From NCBI RefSeq assembly GCF_016658545.1, contig NZ_JACVZC010000009.1, positions 31,002 through 95,001 of the forward strand: a stretch of 64,000 nucleotides of DNA, given 5' to 3'. Positions 29,714 through 40,010 of the stretch are shown here, piece after piece; within the stretch, counting starts at the first letter, position 1, and each line of letters starts with the position of its first letter. Under the pieces are notes generated by a model that had not been told where the DNA came from, ran no database searches, and saw only the letters and a list, made by a program, of their open reading frames with translations. This DNA comes from Pseudomonas sp. S37 (GTDB taxonomy: Bacteria; Pseudomonadota; Gammaproteobacteria; Pseudomonadales; Pseudomonadaceae). The translations under genes and the position numbers were made by a program.

Positions 29714-31093
29714 TCAGTCCAGTAGTGAGAGGGTGACCGGGGTCAGGTGGTTGTCTTCAACGCGTACTTGCAGCTCGCCTTCGTTGAGGCGGGCGGTCAG
29801 GCGCTGGCCGTTGCGGGTCTGTTCTGCGCTGCGGATGGCCTGGCCCTGTTCGTCCAGCAGGATGCTGTAGCCGCGGGCGAGGGTGGCCAGTGGGCTGACC
29901 ACCTGCAATGTCTGCAACTGCGCCTGGAAGCGTTGGCGACGGTCCTTGAGTACCTCGCGCATGGCCCGCGGCAGGCGCTCGGCCAGGCTGTCCAGGCGCT
30001 GGCCCAGCAGCTTCAGGTTGCGCCCCGGGTGCTGCGCGGCCAGCCGCGTTTCCACCCGTGCCAGGCGCTCGCGGCGCTGGTTGAGGTTGAGCATGAACGC
30101 GCGGCGCAGGCGCATGTCCAGGTCGTCCAGGCGCTGGGCCTGCTGACGCAGGCGCTCGCCCGGGTGGCGCAGGCGGCGGGTTAACGACTCCAGGCGCAGG
30201 CGGTCGTGGGTCAGGCGGTTTTGCATGCGCAGCAGCAGGCGCCGCTGCAGGCCGTCCAGGCGTTGCTGCAGGCCGCTGTTGTCGGGCGCCAGCAGTTCGG
30301 CGGCGGCAGACGGCGTGGGGGCGCGCACGTCGGCAACGAAGTCGCTGATCGACACATCGGTTTCATGGCCGACGGCGCTCACAATCGGCGTGACGCAGGC
30401 CGCCACGGCGCGCGCCACCGCTTCTTCGTTGAAGCACCACAGGTCTTCCAGCGAGCCGCCACCCCGCGCCAGGATCAACGCATCGAAGCCGAGGCTGTCG
30501 GCCAGGCGAATGGCCCGCACGATCTGCGCAATGGCTTCGCGGCCCTGTACCGCTGTAGGGATCAGGTTCAGCTCCACCTGTGGGGCACGGCGGCCGAATA
30601 CGCTGATGATGTCGCGGATCACCGCGCCGGTGGGCGAGGTGATAACGCCGATGCGCTGCGGGTGGGCGGGCAGCGGCTTCTTGCGTTCGGCGCTGAACAA
30701 CCCCTCGGCACCGAGCTTTTCCTTCAGTGCCTCGAATGCCAGGCGCAGCGCGCCATCACCGGCCGGCTCGACGGTGTCGAGGATCAGCTGGTAGTCGCCA
30801 CGCCCCTCGAACAGCGAAACCTTGCCCCGCACCCGCACCGCCAGGCCGTCGCGCAGGGCCTGGCGCACCCGCGTGGCGTTCTGCCGGAACAGCGCGCAAC
30901 GCACCTGGGCGCCGCTGTCCTTGAGGGTGAAGTACATGTGGCCGGACGCCGGGCGGGCGAGGTTGGAAATCTCGCCTTCCACCCACACGCTGCGGAACAC
31001 GTCCTCCAGCAGCACGCGGGCGCGGCCGTTGAGTTGGCTGACAGTAAGGACCTCGCGGTCCAGGCCGAGTCGTTCGAAGGGGTCTCTGATCAT
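29714..31093 (-). CDS. xseA: Exodeoxyribonuclease VII large subunit
   Basis: A 459-residue nuclease subunit. The N-terminal OB-fold (about residues 10-110, VWVEGEISNLARPASGHMYF) binds single-stranded DNA; the central catalytic domain has ALILARGGGSLEDLWCFNEE and PIVSAVGHETDVSISDFVAD; a long coiled-coil arginine-rich region (about 270-400) follows. I start at ATG 31093 (MIRDPFERL); in-frame ATGs 3 and 7 codons upstream are possible and no strong ribosome site separates them. It degrades single-stranded DNA together with XseB, which is not in this window. Confidence 0.94.
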   Translation of the reverse strand: MIRDPFERLGLDREVLTVSQLNGRARVLLEDVFRSVWVEGEISNLARPASGHMYFTLKDSGAQVRCALFRQNATRVRQALRDGLAVRVRGKVSLFEGRGDYQLILDTVEPAGDGALRLAFEALKEKLGAEGLFSAERKKPLPAHPQRIGVITSPTGAVIRDIISVFGRRAPQVELNLIPTAVQGREAIAQIVRAIRLADSLGFDALILARGGGSLEDLWCFNEEAVARAVAACVTPIVSAVGHETDVSISDFVADVRAPTPSAAAELLAPDNSGLQQRLDGLQRRLLLRMQNRLTHDRLRLESLTRRLRHPGERLRQQAQRLDDLDMRLRRAFMLNLNQRRERLARVETRLAAQHPGRNLKLLGQRLDSLAERLPRAMREVLKDRRQRFQAQLQTLQVVSPLATLARGYSILLDEQGQAIRSAEQTRNGQRLTARLNEGELQVRVEDNHLTPVTLSLLD

Positions 31094-31151
31094 GGCCGGC
31101 ATCATAAAGGACATCGGCCCCGGTTGTCTGTCCCAGCCCTGTCGCGGTCAT

Positions 31152-31193
31152 TGTGGGAGCGGGTTCACCCGCGAACACCGGCATCGCCGGTGC
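31152..31193. repeat. Single REP element with attached hairpin
   Basis: TGTGGGAGCGGGTTCACCCG followed by a second small hairpin ACCGGCATCGCCGGT. Unlike most REPs in the window it has no facing partner. It lies between the LysR gene 3' end and xseA. Confidence 0.85.
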
Positions 31194-31195
31194 CA

Positions 31196-32074
31196 TCAAC
31201 CCTGCATCGCTGCCACGAACTGGCGCACCATCTGCCCCGCATCGCGCCTACAAGCCAGCGCCACGGTACTCTCACAGCCCCCCTCCAGCGCCACGAAGCT
31301 GACTGAAGCCGGCGCAATCTCGCGCATGCACGCCGGCAGCAACGCCACCCCGAACCCCGCCTGAATCAGCTGCAACTGCGTAGTCTTACGCGACAGCACC
31401 TGCGCCGCCTGCGGGAAAAAGCCCGCTGCCATGCACAACGAGGCCGACAGGTAACTCAGCCCGCCGCGGTCCCGGTGCGGAATGGAAACAAAGCGCTCTT
31501 CACGCAACTGCTCAAGCTTCACCTGCGCGGCGTCAGCCAATGAATGCCCAGCGGCAACCGCCACCAGCAGTGGCTCGCTGAATAGCTCATGCAGCTCCAC
31601 GCCTTCATGCTGGCGCAACACTGGCAAACGCAGCAGGCCGATATCCAGCCGCCCGCCAGCAATATCTTCCAGCTGGGCTTCCGACGACTGCTGGGCAATT
31701 TCCAGCGAAACCCCTGGGTTGCCGCGCAAATAGCCGCCCAAGCGAGCCAACAATGGCCCGGTCAGCGGCACGGTACTGGAATGGTTCAGGCGCAGGCTGC
31801 CCTGCAACCCTTCGCCGATATCGCGGGTAACCCGCTCCGCTTGCGCCAGGTCAGCCAGCAAGCGCCGCGCCCGCTGCAGAAAGGCCTGCCCAGCCAGTGT
31901 CAGGCGTGGCAGGCGTGCAGTGCGCTCGAACAGCGGCGTGCCCAGTTGCTGCTCCAGCTCCTTGATCTGCCGGCTCAGTGCCGACTGGGCAATGTACAGC
32001 CGCTCGGCAGCGCCGCTGAAGCTGCCGCACTCGGCGATTTCCACGAAGTAACGCAACTGGCGGATCGACGTCAT
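31196..32074 (-). CDS. LysR-family transcriptional regulator
   Basis: A 292-residue regulator with the N-terminal winged helix-turn-helix (MTSIRQLRYFVEIAECGSFS, then RLYIAQSALSRQIKELEQQL, about residues 1-60) and a substrate-binding-like effector domain (about 90-290). It is divergent from the TauE-like permease gene, with 97 bases between the start codons, so the permease is its most likely target. The effector cannot be read from the sequence. Confidence 0.92.
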   Translation of the reverse strand: MTSIRQLRYFVEIAECGSFSGAAERLYIAQSALSRQIKELEQQLGTPLFERTARLPRLTLAGQAFLQRARRLLADLAQAERVTRDIGEGLQGSLRLNHSSTVPLTGPLLARLGGYLRGNPGVSLEIAQQSSEAQLEDIAGGRLDIGLLRLPVLRQHEGVELHELFSEPLLVAVAAGHSLADAAQVKLEQLREERFVSIPHRDRGGLSYLSASLCMAAGFFPQAAQVLSRKTTQLQLIQAGFGVALLPACMREIAPASVSFVALEGGCESTVALACRRDAGQMVRQFVAAMQG

Positions 32075-32171
32075 GTCATGCCTTTTCGAGATGGCTGTAG
32101 CGATAAAGGCATATTAGTCGGCATGGCTCGCAGCTGGCTAACCTTTGCTTGTCTTCCCAGGAATTGCTGCC

Positions 32172-32927
32172 ATGCTCGCCCCACTGTCGTTTTCCGGCCT
32201 TGACTGGCTACCCATCCTGCTCGGCGTCGGTGTTGCCTATATCGTCTTTGGCATCGCCGGTTTCGGCACTGCGCTGGTGGCTGGCCCGGTGCTGATCCAT
32301 TTCATGCCGCTGTCACGGATCATTCCGCTGCTGGTGCTGCTCGACTTCGTCGCGGCTTTCGGCAACCTGCTGCCATCGCGCCGCGATGTGGTGCGCGGGG
32401 AGTTGCTGCGGCTGCTGCCGTTCATGGCCATAGGTTGCACGGTGGGCGTGGTGTTCCTGTTGCAACTGAAGTCCGACTTGTTGTTGCTGTTGATGGGCTT
32501 GTTCGTCACGGCCTACGCGCTGTACGGCCTGGCGGTAAAGGTGCGGCCGGCACATCTTTCCGGTTTCTGGGCGATGCCGATGGGGACGGCGGGCGGGCTG
32601 TTCGGTGCGTTGTTCGGCAGTGGCGGCTTCCTGTATGCGCTGTACCTGAGTGCGCGCCTGGAGGTGAAAGAGCAAGTGCGCGCCACCCAGAGTGCGTTGA
32701 TCAGTTGCAGCACGGTCGTGCGCCTGACGCTGTTCCTGGTCGCCGGTGTCTATGCCGATCAAAGCCTGCTGCTGCTTGCGGTCTGCTTGCTGCCGGTGAT
32801 GTTCGTCGGCCTCAGGGCAGGGCGTCGGCTGGCCCACAAGCTGTCCCGCGAAGCCTTCGTGCGCCTGGTCACCTGGCTGGTGCTGGCCAGTGGCCTGGCG
32901 CTCATCGGTCGCTACCTCGGCGCCTGA
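32172..32927 (+). CDS. TauE/SafE-family membrane permease
   Basis: A 251-residue membrane protein with about eight hydrophobic helices and the two repeated halves of the TauE/SafE family (YIVFGIAGFGTALVAGPVLI and GTAGGLFGALFGSGGFLYAL). Such proteins export sulfonates, sulfite or related organic anions, or act as small-anion carriers. Start at ATG 32172, eight bases after AGGAA; a longer frame begins nine codons upstream. Divergent from the LysR gene, which probably controls it. Confidence 0.88.
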   Translation: MLAPLSFSGLDWLPILLGVGVAYIVFGIAGFGTALVAGPVLIHFMPLSRIIPLLVLLDFVAAFGNLLPSRRDVVRGELLRLLPFMAIGCTVGVVFLLQLKSDLLLLLMGLFVTAYALYGLAVKVRPAHLSGFWAMPMGTAGGLFGALFGSGGFLYALYLSARLEVKEQVRATQSALISCSTVVRLTLFLVAGVYADQSLLLLAVCLLPVMFVGLRAGRRLAHKLSREAFVRLVTWLVLASGLALIGRYLGA

Positions 32928-32974
32928 GCGGTAGAATTGCGCCATTACCGCAGTTTTGCAGGCCAGCCCCGTTC

Positions 32975-35088
<2,114 letters not shown>

Positions 35089-35109
35089 GGCTTCCAGCAA
35101 CATTAGCAA

Positions 35110-35133
35110 GCGGGGCTGTCATGACAGCCCCGC
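35110..35133. repeat. Perfect 24-base palindrome between guaB and guaA
   Basis: CGGGGCTGTC directly joins its complement through ATGACAGCCCCG with G/C at the ends. As RNA it would form a tight stem with a minimal loop. No T-run follows (GTCGTTTCC), so it may be a partial terminator or mRNA stabiliser within the operon. Confidence 0.6.
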
Positions 35134-35166
35134 GTCGTTTCCGATTTCCACTGACGAGATTGAGTC

Positions 35167-36744
35167 ATGGCCCTCGACATTCACGCTCACCGTATCCTGA
35201 TCCTCGATTTCGGTTCCCAGTACACCCAGCTGATCGCCCGCCGCGTGCGCGAAATCGGCGTGTACTGCGAACTGCACCCGTTCGACATGGACGACGAAGC
35301 GATCCGCGAATTCAACCCGCGCGGCATCATCCTCGCCGGCGGCCCCGAGTCGGTCCACGAAGCCAACAGCCCGCGCGCACCGCAGGCCGTGTTCGACCTG
35401 AACGTACCGCTGCTGGGCATCTGCTACGGCATGCAGACCATGGCCGAGCAATTGGGCGGCAAGGTCGCAGGTTCCGACCTGCGTGAGTTCGGTTATGCCC
35501 GCGTGGACGTGGTCGGCAAAAGCCGCCTGCTCGACGGCATCGAAGACCACGTAGACGACGACGGTGTACTGGGCCTGGACGTGTGGATGAGCCACGGCGA
35601 CAAGGTTACCCAGATGCCGGGCGACTTCCACGTACTGGCCAGCACCCCAAGCTGCCCGATCGCCGGCATGTTCGACGATGCCCGCGGCTACTACGGCGTG
35701 CAGTTCCACCCGGAAGTGACCCACACCAAGCAGGGCGGTCGCATCCTGTCCCGCTTCGTGCAGGACATCTGCGGCTGTGAAGCCCTGTGGACCCCGTCCA
35801 ACATCGTCGAAGACGCCATCGCCCAGGTGCGTGAGCAAGTGGGCTCGGCCAACGTCCTGCTGGGCCTGTCCGGCGGCGTTGACAGCTCGGTGGTTGCCGC
35901 GCTGCTGCACCGCGCCATTGGCGACCAGCTGACCTGCGTATTCGTCGACAACGGCCTGCTGCGCCTGCACGAAGGCGACCAGGTGATGGCCATGTTCAAA
36001 GAGAACATGGGCGTCAAAGTGATCCGCGCCGACGCTGAAAAGCAGTTCCTCGACAACCTGGAAGGCGAAGCGGACCCGGAGAAGAAGCGCAAGATCATCG
36101 GCCGCACCTTCATCGACATCTTCGATGCCGAAGCCAGCAAGCTGGACAACATCCAGTTCCTTGCCCAGGGCACCATCTACCCGGACGTGATCGAGTCGGC
36201 TGGCGCCAAGAGCGGCAAGGCCCACGTGATCAAGTCGCACCACAACGTCGGTGGCCTGCCGGAGGAAATGAACCTCAAACTGGTCGAGCCGCTGCGTGAA
36301 CTGTTCAAGGACGAAGTGCGCAAGATCGGCCTGGAACTGGGCCTGCCGTACGACATGGTCTACCGCCACCCGTTCCCGGGCCCGGGCCTGGGCGTGCGCA
36401 TCCTCGGTGAAGTGAAGAAGGAATACGCCGACATCCTGCGTCGCGCCGACCACATCTTCATCGAAGAACTGCGCAAGGCTGACTGGTACCACAAGACCAG
36501 CCAGGCCTTCGTGGTGTTCCAACCGGTCAAGTCGGTTGGTGTCGTTGGCGACGGCCGTCGCTACGCCTGGGTCGTGGCCCTGCGTGCCGTCGAGACCGTG
36601 GACTTCATGACCGCACGTTGGGCACACCTGCCGTACGAGCTGCTGGAAACCGTCAGCGGCCGTATCATCAATGAAATCGACGGTATTTCGCGCGTTACCT
36701 ACGACGTGTCGAGCAAGCCGCCGGCCACTATCGAGTGGGAATAA
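35167..36744 (+). CDS. guaA: GMP synthase (glutamine-hydrolysing)
   Basis: A 525-residue enzyme that aminates XMP to GMP. The N-terminal class I glutamine amidotransferase domain has the nucleophile Cys in [17 protein letters not shown] and the His/Glu in [10 protein letters not shown]; the ATP-pyrophosphatase domain has the P-loop [18 protein letters not shown]; the C-terminal dimerisation domain ends [20 protein letters not shown]. Full length and intact. The last 141 bases and the downstream region are repeated, diverged, at 37943-38160, which marks this 3' end as a site of DNA insertion. Confidence 0.97.
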   Translation: MALDIHAHRILILDFGSQYTQLIARRVREIGVYCELHPFDMDDEAIREFNPRGIILAGGPESVHEANSPRAPQAVFDLNVPLLGICYGMQTMAEQLGGKVAGSDLREFGYARVDVVGKSRLLDGIEDHVDDDGVLGLDVWMSHGDKVTQMPGDFHVLASTPSCPIAGMFDDARGYYGVQFHPEVTHTKQGGRILSRFVQDICGCEALWTPSNIVEDAIAQVREQVGSANVLLGLSGGVDSSVVAALLHRAIGDQLTCVFVDNGLLRLHEGDQVMAMFKENMGVKVIRADAEKQFLDNLEGEADPEKKRKIIGRTFIDIFDAEASKLDNIQFLAQGTIYPDVIESAGAKSGKAHVIKSHHNVGGLPEEMNLKLVEPLRELFKDEVRKIGLELGLPYDMVYRHPFPGPGLGVRILGEVKKEYADILRRADHIFIEELRKADWYHKTSQAFVVFQPVKSVGVVGDGRRYAWVVALRAVETVDFMTARWAHLPYELLETVSGRIINEIDGISRVTYDVSSKPPATIEWE

Positions 36745-36788
36745 GCTGAGCGTTCGGCAATAGCCGGCGCCTGGTAGCAGGCACAACC

Positions 36789-36814
36789 AAAAGCCCGCGT
36801 AACTGCGGGCTTTT
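36789..36814 (+). terminator. Intrinsic terminator of guaBA
   Basis: AAAAGCCCGC pairs with GCGGGCTTTT around a six-base loop, 44 bases after the guaA stop. The related hairpin at 38130 is its diverged copy. Confidence 0.85.
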
Positions 36815-36912
36815 GGCATTCTGGAGGTAGCAGTTTGTGACAGTATGCCCGTCGCTACGCTGAATGCACTTGCCTATATTGCAAGCATTCGCAGCATTTT
36901 GAGGTGTGAAAC

Positions 36913-37164
36913 ATGCCATCGATCACTGTCCGAAATGTGCCTGAAGAGGTGCACCGCGCAATTCGTATTCGTGCTGCCCAGCACGGGCGAAGCATCGAGG
37001 CCGAGATGCGTGAGATTCTGGAGTCGGTGGTCAGGCCATTGGGGCGCGTGAAGCTTGGTACGCTTCTGGCTGAAATTGGTCGGGAAGTACAAATGACCGA
37101 TGAAGAGGCGGCGACTCTTGAGAGCAGGCGGGATCCGTCCCTAGCCAGAGCGGCGTCTCCCTGA
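36913..37164 (+). CDS. FitA/VapB-type antitoxin (ribbon-helix-helix)
   Basis: An 83-residue protein with an Arc-like ribbon-helix-helix fold at the N-terminus: MPSITVRNVPEEVHRAIRIR (strand and first helix), then AAQHGRSIEAEMREILES. This is the typical start of FitA-like antitoxins, which bind their own promoter and neutralise a PIN-domain RNase. The C-terminal part (LGTLLAEIGREVQMTDEEAA) would be the toxin-binding tail. An AGGTG site precedes the ATG. Its stop codon overlaps the ATG of the next frame (TGATG), the usual coupling to the toxin, but that toxin is broken. It lies within the guaA-flanked insert. Confidence 0.82.
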   Translation: MPSITVRNVPEEVHRAIRIRAAQHGRSIEAEMREILESVVRPLGRVKLGTLLAEIGREVQMTDEEAATLESRRDPSLARAASP

Positions 37165-37336
37165 TGCTGGCTGGCAAGCGCCGGAAGGTTTTGCATGAGC
37201 AAATAGAAACGCGTGTTCTGCCCAAGCTTGTATAGCCGCTTTAGCCAGTGCTAACGGCTTCAAGATCGCTACCCGGGACACGAGCCCATTCGAGGCAGCA
37301 GGCCTCCATGTTGTGAACCCGTGGCTGGGCAGTTAG
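37164..37336 (+). pseudogene. Remnant of FitB/VapC-type PIN toxin gene
   Basis: Directly after the antitoxin (ATG overlapping its TGA) the frame reads MLAGKRRKVLHEQIETRVLP, like the middle of a FitB/VapC toxin (normally about 60 residues in), and then stops at TAG. In another frame, IAALASANGFKIATRD (from about 37223) continues as TSPFEAAGLHVVNPW and ends at TAG 37334-37336, the characteristic C-terminus of this toxin family. So the start codon and two internal pieces remain, while the N-terminal Asp-bearing part and part of the middle are deleted. A full toxin is about 140 residues; only about 50 can be recognised. It cannot make an active nuclease. Confidence 0.75.
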
Positions 37337-37388
37337 ATCTGTCGCCCTTGAAGCACATGCTTGATCGCTGAAAAGTTAAGGAGTCGCG

Positions 37389-37922
37389 GTGGGCATCCCT
37401 GTCGAAGTAGCTACCCGAGATGCACTGATCTTCCTGAAGGGGCTGTGTGAGGCAGAACTAATTACTTGGCCTATAGATTACGAGTTCGTTGAACACAGCG
37501 ATGAACAGCTGGCAGAGACGTTTGGTGACTGGTTCGGCGGAACGCGCTGGAGTGAATGCGGCGATTGCTTTGTCCATTTTGGCCGGGATGGATCAGGCTC
37601 GCTGTTTCTGCTTTGGTACTACCCTGAGCTGATCTCACAGCCACCCGTGGTGTTCATGGGATCCGAAGGCGAGTGTGGATTGGTCGCCGACAATATCCAG
37701 GATTTCATCCGTCAGATGGGATCAGGCAAGGTATTTTTTGATAACGCGTGGATTACCCCTGAGGACGAGGACAACATGGTTATCAACTGGGCTGGGCTGG
37801 CCTGCGCAATCGAACAGCAGTATGGATCAAACCATGTGACACCGGAGCAGCTTTTAGATAAAGCCAAGCGCAATCACGTGGACTTTGCTCAATGGGTAGA
37901 GTCAAAAGTTGAGTACACTTGA
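37389..37922 (+). CDS. SMI1/KNR4 (SUKH)-like protein
   Basis: A 177-residue acidic protein without signal peptide or membrane segment, starting at GTG 37389 five bases after AAGGAG. The stretch [20 protein letters not shown] followed by [20 protein letters not shown] resembles the C-terminal half of SUKH/SMI1-KNR4 proteins, many of which are immunity proteins to contact-delivered nuclease toxins. No toxin gene is adjacent. Base composition is lower in GC than the flanking core genes, in line with acquisition. It lies in the insert between the two guaA 3' ends. Family assignment is moderate. Confidence 0.55.
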   Translation: MGIPVEVATRDALIFLKGLCEAELITWPIDYEFVEHSDEQLAETFGDWFGGTRWSECGDCFVHFGRDGSGSLFLLWYYPELISQPPVVFMGSEGECGLVADNIQDFIRQMGSGKVFFDNAWITPEDEDNMVINWAGLACAIEQQYGSNHVTPEQLLDKAKRNHVDFAQWVESKVEYT

Positions 37923-37942
37923 AATGGATGGCGCTTGTGTGC

Positions 37943-38083
37943 TTCATGACCGCGCGTCGGGCACACCTGCCGTACGAGCTGCTGGAAATCGTCAGCGGCC
38001 GTATCATCAACGAAATCGACGGTATCTCGCGCGTTACCTACGACGTGTCGAGCAAGCCGCCGGCCACTATCGAGTGGGAATAA
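37943..38083 (+). pseudogene. Second copy of the guaA 3' end
   Basis: These 141 bases align without gaps to guaA 36604-36744 (offset 1339) with only about five differences, four of them silent or conservative changes and one giving Arg for Trp. They encode the last 46 codons including the stop. Similarity continues past the stop (GAGCGTTCGGCAATAGCCGG in both) and, weaker, through the terminator. No start or upstream part of guaA is present, so this is the displaced end left by an insertion at guaA. Confidence 0.9.
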
Positions 38084-38129
38084 GTTGAGCGTTCGGCAAT
38101 AGCCGGCACTCAGTAGCAGGAAAATCCAG

Positions 38130-38160
38130 AAGCCCACTTGAATGTGGGCTTTTGCATTTT
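38130..38160 (+). terminator. Terminator copy after displaced guaA end
   Basis: AAGCCCAC/GTGGGCTT with a six-base loop followed by TTGCATTTTT. Compensating changes relative to the guaA terminator at 36789 (CCCAC/GTGGG instead of CCCGC/GCGGG) keep the stem paired. Confidence 0.75.
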
Positions 38161-38624
38161 TATGAGCGAAGTATTGAACCGAGTTGCAGGATTTCGTCTC
38201 CTGCTTCATCCCGCTCACCTGTCGGCTTCCAGCCCAGGTGACGATAAAAGCCATATGAGCGTACGCTCGGGTCTCTCGAGCAGGCCAGGAAGGGGCGTTC
38301 GAACCCCAGTTCCCGCAGATGGTCGACAACCAGCTGAAGCAAACGCTTGCCGGTTCCCTGGTGCTCGTATGCAGGTAACAGGGCAAGTACGGTGACCTCG
38401 CCACTGTGGTTGTCGGCGAAGCAGTAGCCGACTATCTGACCCTCACTGCAAGCCACGAACCCTGGGGAGTGCCCGTCGCGGATGCCGCTGCTCCAGGTCT
38501 CGGCGGTGATGCCCAAGGCGCGCAGGTCTTCTTCTGTGAACGCGTTCTCCCGGGTCAAGGCCCGAAGGGTTATACAGGTGGCAGCGTCTTCAGGTACTGC
38601 AGGGCGAAAAGTAATGGTGGTCAT
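38160..38624 (-). CDS. GNAT-family N-acetyltransferase
   Basis: A 154-residue acetyltransferase. The acetyl-CoA loop is visible in LLPAYEHQGTGKRLLQLVVD (Q-x-x-G-x-G/K pattern, about residues 83-100), preceded by the strand GEVTVLAL, and the C-terminal SYGFYRHLGWKPTGE is a usual GNAT ending. The acetyl acceptor cannot be predicted. It is convergent with the displaced guaA end and divergent from the FAD oxidoreductase gene. Confidence 0.9.
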   Translation of the reverse strand: MTTITFRPAVPEDAATCITLRALTRENAFTEEDLRALGITAETWSSGIRDGHSPGFVACSEGQIVGYCFADNHSGEVTVLALLPAYEHQGTGKRLLQLVVDHLRELGFERPFLACSRDPSVRSYGFYRHLGWKPTGERDEAGDEILQLGSILRS

Positions 38625-38807
38625 GATTTCGGCCTTGCTGAATAAATAACCATTGTGCGTCCACAGCTGTTTGCAAATCTGTAAACAAGCGTAAGTACCT
38701 CGGGCAGTGGGAGGGACGGATGAAGTTGCCAGTACAATTGTTCACAGACGGCCTCGTCGCACTTGCGCACACTGCAGTTCTTTCGCAGCAAGCAGGGACG
38801 CTGGGCC

Positions 38808-39848
38808 ATGGCGGGCAATTCTCTTCGTGTAGCAGTCGTGGGCGCGGGCATCCTGGGTGCCAGCATCGCCTGGAGCCTTGCTCGCAAAGGGGCCAGGGTC
38901 ACGGTTTTCGAGCGTGAGCATTCCGCCGGCCTGGGTGTTACCGGCCACTCTTATGGCTGGGTTGGTACAGCGAGCCGATTGCCCAGCGATAACCCGGGCA
39001 AGTTTGCGCTGGAGCTGCAGGCGCTGGGCGAATTCGCTCGGCTGAAGCAGGCTATCGGGCCATTCCCGGTGGCTACGCAGGGCGCATTGATCTGGCTCGA
39101 TAGCCACGATGAAAGCCTGGCCATGCTTGCCGAGCAGCAAGCCGCAGGCGTGAACATGACGGCCATCGGGCGTGAAAAGCTCCGTGAACTGGAGCCTGCC
39201 CTCGCACACCCGCCTGAGTTGGCGCTTTGGGCGCCTGATGAGTTTGCCGTGGAACCGCGCCTGCTGGCTTGCCGCCTGCTGGGCGCCGCGCAAGCACAGG
39301 GCGCACAACTGATCGAGAGCGCTGAGGTTCTGGCCGTGGAGCTTGACGGGCTGAGGGTTTCTGGCGTGCGCACAGCGGTCGGCACTGTCCCTGTGGATCG
39401 GGTGGTGCTGGCGAATGCCATGGGTGCCCAAACGCTGGTCACCCCGCTGGATGTGCACCTGCCAATCGTCGAAGAGCCCGCAGTCCTGCTGCGCTTCGAT
39501 GCCCAGCCCGCGCCGCTGCGCCATCTGCTGTATGCGCAGTCGCTGGAGTTGCGACCCGGGCTGGGCGGCGGCTTGTTCTCGGCCGCCGATTTCCCGGGGC
39601 ATGACCGGCTGGATGCGCTGGGCCAGGAAAGCCTGGTCGCGGTGCGCCAATTGTTTCGCCCCGGCTTCGAGCTGTCATTGCGTTCGGTACAGGCAGTGCA
39701 GCGCCCCAAGACGGTCGACGGCCGCCCGCTGTGCGGGTTTTTGCCCGGTTTCAAGGGCTTGTACGTTGCTGTTGCTCACCCAGGCGTGATCCTGGCCCCC
39801 TTTCTGGGGCGTTTGGCCAGCGCAGAGATTCTTGGAGAGCTCAACTGA
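38808..39848 (+). CDS. FAD-dependent oxidoreductase (DAO family)
   Basis: A 346-residue flavoprotein of the glycine/D-amino acid oxidase family. The N-terminal Rossmann loop VAVVGAGILGASIAWSLA and the following acidic VFERE bind FAD; the C-terminal PKTVDGRPLCGFLPGFKGLY and VAVAHPGVILAPFLGRL complete the FAD site and are typical of the family. Start at ATG 38808 (MAGNSLRV), after AGGGA. The upstream 183 bases contain a well-placed GGGAGGG before another ATG (38720) in a different frame, which I regard as accidental. Substrate unknown; the gene stands alone. Confidence 0.85.
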   Translation: MAGNSLRVAVVGAGILGASIAWSLARKGARVTVFEREHSAGLGVTGHSYGWVGTASRLPSDNPGKFALELQALGEFARLKQAIGPFPVATQGALIWLDSHDESLAMLAEQQAAGVNMTAIGREKLRELEPALAHPPELALWAPDEFAVEPRLLACRLLGAAQAQGAQLIESAEVLAVELDGLRVSGVRTAVGTVPVDRVVLANAMGAQTLVTPLDVHLPIVEEPAVLLRFDAQPAPLRHLLYAQSLELRPGLGGGLFSAADFPGHDRLDALGQESLVAVRQLFRPGFELSLRSVQAVQRPKTVDGRPLCGFLPGFKGLYVAVAHPGVILAPFLGRLASAEILGELN

Positions 39849-40010
39849 TGTAAGCCTCATCCGCTTCTCGCGGTGGCTGGGCGCGCCTGCAGGAAAGTCC
39901 TGTGACAACACTTCACTTAATATTTCGCATTTGCAGGTGTATCGTATTCGCCCTTCATCGCCAGCCACTGCTGGCAGCTTGATTGCGCAGAACACGAGGT
40001 ACCCGCACCG

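Noticed and set aside
38720..38917. Frame starting MKLPVQLFTDGLVAL after a strong GGGAGGG site
   Set aside because: It overlaps the FAD oxidoreductase start in another frame, has no family resemblance and becomes arginine/serine-rich; the ribosome site is probably chance, though a leader role cannot be fully excluded.
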